From Burkholderiales bacterium (GTDB taxonomy: Bacteria > Pseudomonadota > Gammaproteobacteria > Burkholderiales > Burkholderiaceae_D), in assembly GCA_016197345.1 (NCBI GenBank), contig JACPVY010000257.1, forward strand, positions 1 to 5,480: DNA of 5,480 bases. The letters are read 5' to 3'. The notes under the pieces were generated by a model. That model was not told the DNA's origin, searched no databases, and saw nothing but the letters and a program-made list of their open reading frames with translations. Below are positions 1 to 3,996 of this stretch, piece after piece. Each line of letters starts with the position of its first letter. Position 1 is the stretch's first letter. A program made the position numbers and the translations under genes.

Positions 1-1719
1 ATCGAGGAAGGCGATATAGCCAAACAGAATCAAATCCGATTCATCCGCTAGCGCATACACATCTTTATCAGGGGACATGTCTTTCGCCGCGACCGCCACT
101 ACGCGCAACCCTTCGCCATTCAGTTCTGCGGTAACGGCCTTGATACGTGCGAGTAATTCTTCGGTCAACGGTTCGACGCTATCACCATGCTGCACCCAGC
201 GGCAGGTACTCAAAATTTCTTCGACCGCACCTTTGCAGATCAATAAATGATGTTCGTCATGCTCCGCCACCACCACCGACATACGGCGACGCTGGAAATC
301 GAACGGGATTTCATCGACCTTGCGAAAAGCGGTCGCTACTTCCAGCGAAGAATGCACTTCCACATGCTCTAACACGGCGACATCGAGCAAGTTTTTCAAG
401 CCGGTTTGATAGTAGCTATTCAGATAGGCGTATTCCAATACCGTATCCGACTCTTCCCCCCACACATCGGTATGGCGTGCTAGAAAAATTTTATCTTGCG
501 TGAGTGTCCCGGTTTTGTCGGTACATAGCACATCCATCGCACCAAAATTTTGAATCGCATCCAAGCGTTTGACGATCACTTTTTTGCGCGACAATAGCAC
601 CGCTCCCTTAGCGAGGGTAGAAGTGACAATCATCGGCAGCATTTCCGGCGTTAAGCCAACCGCAATCGACATCGCAAACAAGAAGGCTTCCGACCAATTG
701 CCCTTGGTAAAACCATTGAGCAAAAACACCACGGGCGTCATCACAAACATGAAACGGATCAACAACCAACTCACTTTGTTGACGCCTGCCTGAAACGCGG
801 TTGGCGTGCGATCCGTCGCGGTGACACGTTGTGCCAGCGCGCCAAAATAGGTTTGATTGCCCGTTGCCACCACCAGCGCGGTGGCGGAACCACTGACGAC
901 ATTGGTGCCCATGTAGACAATATTGTCGAGATCGAGTGGATTGATATGCTTGCCACTTGCTTCTTCATGCCCCCGCCACTCGGGATATTTTTCAACTGGC
1001 AGCGATTCCCCGGTCATCGCCGCTTGGCTGACGAATAAATCTTTGGCGGTCAAGACGCGTAAGTCAGCGGGAATCATATCGCCTGCTGACAAGACGATAA
1101 TGTCACCCGGCACTAAGTGCTTGAGCGGGATTTCGCAACGCTGGGAAGCATGCGTATGCAAATTGACATGGAAATACTGACGCGCTTCGTCCTTCGCATC
1201 TTGCGCCGGGTCGCGCCGCAACACGGTAGCGGTATTGCTGACCATTTCTTTTAAGCGGTCGGCAGCTTTATTCGAACGCGCTTCTTGCACGAAACGAATC
1301 GAAGTCGAAAGCAACACCATCGCGCTAATCACGATAGCCGCCTTCATGTCTTCGGTGTAATACGAAATCACCGCTAACAAGCTCAGCAGCAGATTGAAAG
1401 GATTTTTATAGCAGTGCCAGAGGTGTACCCACCATGGCAAGGGTTTTTCATGCTCGACCTCATTCGGGCCGACGCGCTCACGGATAGCATCGGCCTGGAT
1501 TTCACTCAAGCCATCGCTATGCGAATTGAATTGTTGCAGCAATTGGTCGCTGCTTGCTGCGGCAGCAGCAATGAGGGTATTGGCAAGTGCGGGTGGCGCT
1601 TCGCGATTAACGCTAGTGCCCAACATCGATTGCAGATTAATCCAACGGCGGAAATGGCGCGCCACATGGCGTGTGCGCACGAAACTGGCGAATACTTCGC
1701 TCAGGATGGTGAATTTCAT
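1..1719 (-). CDS. mgtA: Magnesium-translocating P-type ATPase, MgtA type (5' part, 573 codons)
   Basis: ATP-driven importer of Mg2+ in the inner membrane (P3B-type ATPase). The frame is open from ATG 1717-1719 to the window edge and gives 573 residues. The E. coli protein is about 900, so roughly the last third (rest of the ATP-binding domain and TM5-10) is missing. Visible in order: WWVHLWHCYKNPFN before TM1 (about 104-121), TM2 (about 126-144), actuator domain with TGES at 236-239, TM3 (about 318-336), TM4 with the MgtA signature GLTPEMLPMIV around P358, phosphorylation motif DKTGTLT with D401, then the nucleotide-binding domain with KGA at 496-498. The match to E. coli MgtA is colinear, apart from an extra stretch of roughly 15 residues in the actuator domain (about 168-195). 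The start is supported by CAGGAG five bases upstream. No frameshift was seen. The family is clear; transport of Mg2+ rather than another divalent ion is inferred from the family. Confidence 0.96.
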   Translation of the reverse strand, partial: MKFTILSEVFASFVRTRHVARHFRRWINLQSMLGTSVNREAPPALANTLIAAAAASSDQLLQQFNSHSDGLSEIQADAIRERVGPNEVEHEKPLPWWVHLWHCYKNPFNLLLSLLAVISYYTEDMKAAIVISAMVLLSTSIRFVQEARSNKAADRLKEMVSNTATVLRRDPAQDAKDEARQYFHVNLHTHASQRCEIPLKHLVPGDIIVLSAGDMIPADLRVLTAKDLFVSQAAMTGESLPVEKYPEWRGHEEASGKHINPLDLDNIVYMGTNVVSGSATALVVATGNQTYFGALAQRVTATDRTPTAFQAGVNKVSWLLIRFMFVMTPVVFLLNGFTKGNWSEAFLFAMSIAVGLTPEMLPMIVTSTLAKGAVLLSRKKVIVKRLDAIQNFGAMDVLCTDKTGTLTQDKIFLARHTDVWGEESDTVLEYAYLNSYYQTGLKNLLDVAVLEHVEVHSSLEVATAFRKVDEIPFDFQRRRMSVVVAEHDEHHLLICKGAVEEILSTCRWVQHGDSVEPLTEELLARIKAVTAELNGEGLRVVAVAAKDMSPDKDVYALADESDLILFGYIAFLD

Positions 1720-1724
1720 AAAAA

Positions 1725-1730
1725 CTCCTG
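1725..1730 (-). promoter_or_regulatory. Ribosome binding site of mgtA
   Basis: CAGGAG read on the minus strand, five T residues before the ATG at 1717-1719. It is a strong Shine-Dalgarno match and fixes the mgtA start. It lies three bases downstream of the 3' arm of a possible leader stem (1734-1740), so folding there could affect access. Confidence 0.85.
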
Positions 1731-1733
1731 TAT

Positions 1734-1769
1734 CGCCACCACCCTGAAGGGAAAATGATCAAGATGGCG
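1734..1769 (-). promoter_or_regulatory. Possible leader stem next to the mgtA ribosome binding site
   Basis: On the minus strand CGCCATC (1769-1763) can pair with GGTGGCG (1740-1734), seven pairs including one G-U. The loop holds a small CCC-TTCA-GGG hairpin (1751-1742) that would stack on the outer stem with one base between on the 3' side. The 5' arm is built from the CCG CCA TC codons of the mini-ORF at 1759-1791, and its stop codon falls in the bulge. A ribosome on those codons would therefore open the stem. The pairing is seen in the sequence; a regulatory role is inferred and stem stability was not calculated. Confidence 0.35.
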
Positions 1770-1791
1770 GCCAGTTAGACGGAAGGTCCAT
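1759..1791 (-). CDS. Candidate proline-rich leader peptide of mgtA (10 aa)
   Basis: A ten-codon ORF, MDLPSNWPPS, ends 39 bases before the mgtA ATG. Three of ten residues are proline, two adjacent, and there is an early aspartate. This resembles in kind, not in sequence, the Salmonella mgtL leader, whose proline codons and acidic/proline-rich start make mgtA expression respond to proline and Mg2+. Against it: no Shine-Dalgarno sequence is visible at a normal distance from the ATG (nearest AGG is 16 bases away). The same frame extends upstream, so a GTG at 1834-1836 would give a 25-residue form. If it is real, the peptide is probably not the product that matters; its translation would be. Could equally be a chance ORF. 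Confidence 0.3.
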   Translation of the reverse strand: MDLPSNWPPS

Positions 1792-1820
1792 AGTGAAGGT
1801 GTAAATACCTAAAAAGTTAA

Positions 1821-1836
1821 GTGGGACACTGCCCAC
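1821..1836 (-). promoter_or_regulatory. Small hairpin in the presumed mgtA leader
   Basis: GTGGG-CAGTGT-CCCAC on the minus strand, a perfect five-pair stem (six with a flanking G-U) with a six-base loop. Five bases further on comes a run of five T (1815-1811). It could act as a weak terminator or attenuator within the leader, but the stem is short and the T run is displaced. Low confidence. Confidence 0.3.
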
Positions 1837-1851
1837 CAGGTTAGCCCCCCG

Positions 1852-1877
1852 TCTTACCCGACAATAGACAAGTAAGA
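1852..1877. promoter_or_regulatory. Operator-like dyad over the candidate mgtA -10 box
   Basis: TCTTAC (1852-1857) and GTAAGA (1872-1877) are perfect 6-bp inverted repeats with a 14-base spacer, so the half-site centres are 20 bases (about two helical turns) apart. The candidate -10 hexamer lies between them, which is where a repressor dimer would block polymerase. No regulator gene is in the window and the half-site does not match a factor I recognise. The placement also depends on the promoter prediction being right. Confidence 0.3.
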
Positions 1878-1888
1878 TCAGGAAACAA
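1861..1888 (-). promoter_or_regulatory. Candidate sigma-70-type promoter for mgtA
   Basis: On the minus strand TTGTTT (1888-1883) is followed after 16 bases by TATTGT (1866-1861). Each hexamer matches the sigma-70 consensus at four of six positions and the spacing is acceptable. Transcription would begin near 1854 and give a leader of about 135 bases. The site lies directly after the GC-rich stem at 1896-1921, a common order of terminator then promoter. Other promoter positions in the AT-rich 2060-2220 stretch cannot be excluded. Confidence 0.3.
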
Positions 1889-1921
1889 AAGCCAAGCGCG
1901 CAAGGATTTGCGATTGCGCGC
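1883..1921 (-). terminator. Possible intrinsic terminator downstream of gshA
   Basis: GCGCGCAA and TTGCGCGC (1896-1903 and 1914-1921) form a perfect eight-pair GC-rich stem with a ten-base loop. On the minus strand the stem is followed by TTGGCTTTTGTTT, a T-rich but interrupted tail; on the plus strand the following bases are A-rich, so only leftward transcription would be terminated. It lies some 365 bases after the gshA stop, which is far. The loop contains a second TTGCG (1908-1912) that can pair with CGCAA (1899-1903) instead, giving a competing smaller hairpin. Confidence 0.45.
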
Positions 1922-2095
1922 AGGTCAAACAAAAGCGGCGCTACGATAGGCGACTTACGCCCAATACGCAACATTTGTTGCAGCTCGTAGTGACTGTGAA
2001 GAAATGTGAATTAGGTAGAGCGAGCAACTTGCACCCAAATGAGCGCGTCGCGAAAGTATTTTTGGCAAAAAATTATGCAAATTTGCGGCCAAACT

Positions 2096-2141
2096 CCTCT
2101 CGCCCCTCGTGGGAGAGAGGCAGGGAGAGAGGGGGCGGTTG
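2096..2141 (-). repeat. REP-like extragenic palindrome, copy A
   Basis: CCTCTC-G-CCC, five-base loop, GGG-A-GAGAGG (2096-2120): nine pairs with one G/A mismatch. It is followed by a purine-rich run of GGGAGAGAGGGGG type up to 2136. Elements of this kind translate to the familiar artefact SPTRGER. The shared core CTCTCCCACG lies on the minus strand here (2117-2108) and on the plus strand in copy B. The family cannot be named without a genome search. Confidence 0.6.
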
Positions 2142-2150
2142 AACATCAAC

Positions 2151-2222
2151 AGCACGATTTACAGCAAAAAATTTAATTTAAAATCTTATTTATTGCTTAT
2201 ATAGCCAAAAAATTCCGGTTCA
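2151..2222. other. AT-rich core between the two palindromes
   Basis: By my count only about a quarter of these bases are G or C, far below the coding regions on both sides. It holds A6TT tracts at 2166-2173 and 2207-2214; a third, at 2067-2074, lies outside the core. TATATA-like hexamers are present near 2199-2203, but no convincing -35 box was found on either strand at the right distance. It may be an intrinsically bent or easily melted spacer of a composite repeat. Confidence 0.5.
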
Positions 2223-2232
2223 GTTGCAACAG

Positions 2233-2275
2233 CCCCCCTCTCCCACGCGAGGGTTAAACAGGGTAGGGGACACAC
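2233..2275 (+). repeat. REP-like extragenic palindrome, copy B (inverted relative to A)
   Basis: CCCTC (2236-2240) and GAGGG (2249-2253) form a five-pair stem, followed by an AAACAGGGTAGGGG stretch. The core CTCTCCCACG (2238-2247) is identical to that of copy A but on the opposite strand. The flanks toward the AT-rich core also resemble each other when one is reversed (GGGGGCGGTTGAAC and GGGGGGCTGTTGCAAC), with about 12 extra bases in copy A. The element begins about 10 bases after the gshA stop and could protect or end the gshA mRNA, although no U-run follows directly. Confidence 0.55.
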
Positions 2276-2286
2276 CTCAACTAAGA

Positions 2287-3900
2287 TCAGCCCTGCCCAT
2301 CGCAATCATTGCACAACGTACTGGCACGATACGCCGTGATGTAATCATCAAAGCTGACGCTATCGCTCGCCTCGATTTTTTCTTGCTCCGCGATACTCTG
2401 CAAGGCCATCTCGCTATAGGCTTGTGCTAATTCCGCGGTAGGCGGATGGGAACGGAAATAATTTGCGTGCAGCGCGCTTTGCAACAGGCCAAAGCGATGG
2501 AAAGAACCACCATTCGCCTTGATCGCCGCCAACACTTTGGCCGATGGCGTCAATTCTGGTCTATCTAATTTCGCCGCTTGCAGCGCCATGGTGCGGCGAT
2601 GCATATCGCTAGCATGCTGAGCGTCCAACAAATCGGCGGCAGGGGCGATGCGTTGTAATAATTCGCGGCCCCATTCATGCATGGAGATCGCCTTACCATT
2701 TTGTTGCAACATCAAACCCGGACGACGACCTTCTTTGACGACTTTGGCAAAGTTTTCGGCGTGCTCGCGATTGCCATCGTCAAAAATTGGCTCACTTTCT
2801 TCCAGCGCACAAAATAGCAAGAAAGCATCGAGGAATCGTGCGGTTTCTAGCGTGATGCCAACTGGCTCAAAAGGATCGACGTCCATGCAACGCACTTCGA
2901 CATATTGCACCCCACGCCGACATAGCGCTTGGATGGGCCGCTCACCTGTGCGGATAATGCGCTTAGGTCGTATCGTCGAATAATATTCATTCTCGATTTG
3001 CAATACATTGGTCGAAATCTGTACCCATTCGCCGTCTTTCTGCAAGCCGAGTTTTTCGTATGGCGGCCAGGCTTTATTGACGGCATCCGATAGCGTATTG
3101 ACATAGCACTCCAAGCTATTTTCGCGTGGATGCAAATCGGTTTGCGCATCGTTTTGATAGCCCAAATCACTCATGCGTAAGCTGGTGGCGTAAGGCAAAT
3201 AAAGCGTATCGCTAGAGAGCGCTTCCAGATGATGCTCACGCCCTTTGAGGAAGCAACTGGAAACCGCAGGCGAGGCGCCAAACAAATACATCAGCAACCA
3301 GCTATAGCGGCGGAAATTGCGGATCAAGGCGAAATAGCGTTCTGATTGATAGTCTCGCGCCGACAATTGCGCCAGTTCTGGAAATTCCCGCGCTTCTTGC
3401 TGCTGCAAGGCGGCCCACAAATTTTCCGACAGCGAATAATTGTAATGAATACCAGCGATACACTGCATCGCCTTGCCATAGCGTAGCGCTAAGCCACGAC
3501 GGTACACATGTTTCAACATGCCGATATTCGATTTGCCATACCAGGCAATATCGATCTCACTTTCTGGCGGCAAGGCGGCGGGCATAGAATGCATCCACAG
3601 CATTTCGCCGCGCAATTTGCTAAAAGCAAAGCAGTGCGCATTCTCGAGTTCTTGCAATACCTCGGCAATATCGTGCTTAGCCGGGGTAATGAATTCGACC
3701 AAGGTTTCGGCGTAATCGGTGGTGATATGCGGATGTGTCAGCGCGGCGCCCCATGCAGGTGGGTGCGGCGTATGCGCAAGGCGGCCATGTTCATCGACGC
3801 GCAGGGTTTCCCGCTCAATGCCACGCAAGCCTTGTTGCACCAGAGGCCATTTGCTTTCCGTACCAAAAAATGCAATACGGTTATCGAATAATTTGCTCAA
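2287..3900 (-). CDS. gshA: Glutamate--cysteine ligase (gamma-glutamylcysteine synthetase)
   Basis: Cytosolic enzyme that joins L-glutamate and L-cysteine with ATP, the first and usually rate-setting step of glutathione synthesis. The 537-residue product is colinear with E. coli GshA (518). Conserved blocks from the chosen start: GLRGIERETLRV 24-35, ITTDYAETLVEFITP 59-73, GKSNIG 122-127, GIHYNYSL 150-157, YLFGASPAV 205-213, YLPYATSLRMSDLGYQN 234-250, LQIENE 300-305 with IRPKR 310-314, VQYVEVRCMD 331-340, DPFEPVGI 342-349. I start it at TTG 3898-3900 because AAGGAAG sits six bases upstream and the E. coli-like region begins soon after. An in-frame TTG at 3949-3951 would add 17 residues (HSAPAHAHLERK type) with no ribosome binding site. 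The C-terminus carries an unusual CNDC (C530, C533). The stop is TGA. gshB is not in the window. The start is the only real doubt. Confidence 0.95.
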   Translation of the reverse strand: MSKLFDNRIAFFGTESKWPLVQQGLRGIERETLRVDEHGRLAHTPHPPAWGAALTHPHITTDYAETLVEFITPAKHDIAEVLQELENAHCFAFSKLRGEMLWMHSMPAALPPESEIDIAWYGKSNIGMLKHVYRRGLALRYGKAMQCIAGIHYNYSLSENLWAALQQQEAREFPELAQLSARDYQSERYFALIRNFRRYSWLLMYLFGASPAVSSCFLKGREHHLEALSSDTLYLPYATSLRMSDLGYQNDAQTDLHPRENSLECYVNTLSDAVNKAWPPYEKLGLQKDGEWVQISTNVLQIENEYYSTIRPKRIIRTGERPIQALCRRGVQYVEVRCMDVDPFEPVGITLETARFLDAFLLFCALEESEPIFDDGNREHAENFAKVVKEGRRPGLMLQQNGKAISMHEWGRELLQRIAPAADLLDAQHASDMHRRTMALQAAKLDRPELTPSAKVLAAIKANGGSFHRFGLLQSALHANYFRSHPPTAELAQAYSEMALQSIAEQEKIEASDSVSFDDYITAYRASTLCNDCDGQG

Positions 3901-3973
3901 TCTCGTCTTCCTTTCCAGGTGGGCATGGGCTGGCGCGGAGTGCTTGTTCAACGTCGCTCAAATCAGTTTGCAT
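3881..3973 (-). CDS. Short ORF overlapping the gshA start (30 aa, doubtful)
   Basis: An ATG at 3971-3973 opens a 30-codon frame that runs out of phase across the gshA start and stops at TAA 3881-3883, 18 to 20 bases inside gshA. The predicted peptide begins MQTDLSDVEQ, has a central ASPCPPG and ends acidic (KEDEIEQIIR). If translated, it would couple translation to gshA, and its Cys and Pro-Pro codons could make it a leader for a cysteine-using enzyme. No Shine-Dalgarno sequence precedes the ATG (GCCTGCCCTTT), no relative is known to me, and it may be chance. Confidence 0.2.
   Translation of the reverse strand: MQTDLSDVEQALRASPCPPGKEDEIEQIIR
3907..3913 (-). promoter_or_regulatory. Ribosome binding site deciding the gshA start
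   Basis: AAGGAAG on the minus strand, six bases before TTG 3898-3900. It favours this rare-type start over the TTG at 3949-3951, which has no purine-rich sequence at a suitable distance and has an in-frame TGA three codons before it. Confidence 0.7.
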
Positions 3974-3996
3974 AAAGGGCAGGCGATTAGCACTGC

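Larger units (their letters stand above)
1720..2286. other. gshA-mgtA intergenic region, 567 bases
   Basis: No convincing full-size gene. The longer open frames here on the minus strand (1759-1974, 1955-2155) have no homology I recognise and no supporting ribosome binding sites, and one runs through a palindromic repeat. What the stretch does hold is listed separately: the inverted REP-like pair, a GC-rich stem, a candidate promoter with dyad, and the mgtA leader. Between 1930 and 2060 there are only small dyads: GCAACA-TT-TGTTGC at 1968-1981 and GGCG-N5-CGCC at 1949-1961. An AT-rich nested dyad follows at 2061-2093 (TTTGGC and GCCAAA arms around GCAAATTTGC). Confidence 0.7.

Noticed and set aside
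147..1758. Plus-strand ORFs of up to 118 residues across the left part
   Set aside because: They lie antisense to mgtA, whose frame is continuous and colinear with the E. coli protein.
1720..1860. M-box (Mg2+) riboswitch in the mgtA leader
   Set aside because: I could not find the conserved M-box core segments; only short local hairpins are visible.
1759..1974. 71-residue minus-strand ORF ending in MDLPSNWPPS, with a hydrophobic CALGFCFLILLVYC stretch
   Set aside because: It passes through the GC-rich stem and candidate promoter and has no ribosome binding site; only its short 3' end is kept as a possible leader ORF.
1955..2155. 66-residue minus-strand ORF in the intergenic region with a PLSPCLSPTRGERS segment
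   Set aside because: The SPTRGE-type peptide is the usual translation of a REP-like palindrome; no ribosome binding site or family resemblance.
2190..2230. Promoter in the AT-rich core (TATATA-type -10)
   Set aside because: No -35 hexamer at 16-18 bases; the nearest TTGCAA is 20 bases away, and AT-richness alone makes such matches likely.
2224..2430. Plus-strand ORF beginning MQQPPSPTRG
   Set aside because: Starts in the second palindrome (same SPTRG artefact) and then runs antisense to gshA.
3949..3951. TTG as the start of a 554-residue GshA
   Set aside because: No ribosome binding site, and the extra 17 residues are unlike the family; TTG 3898-3900 has AAGGAAG at good spacing.
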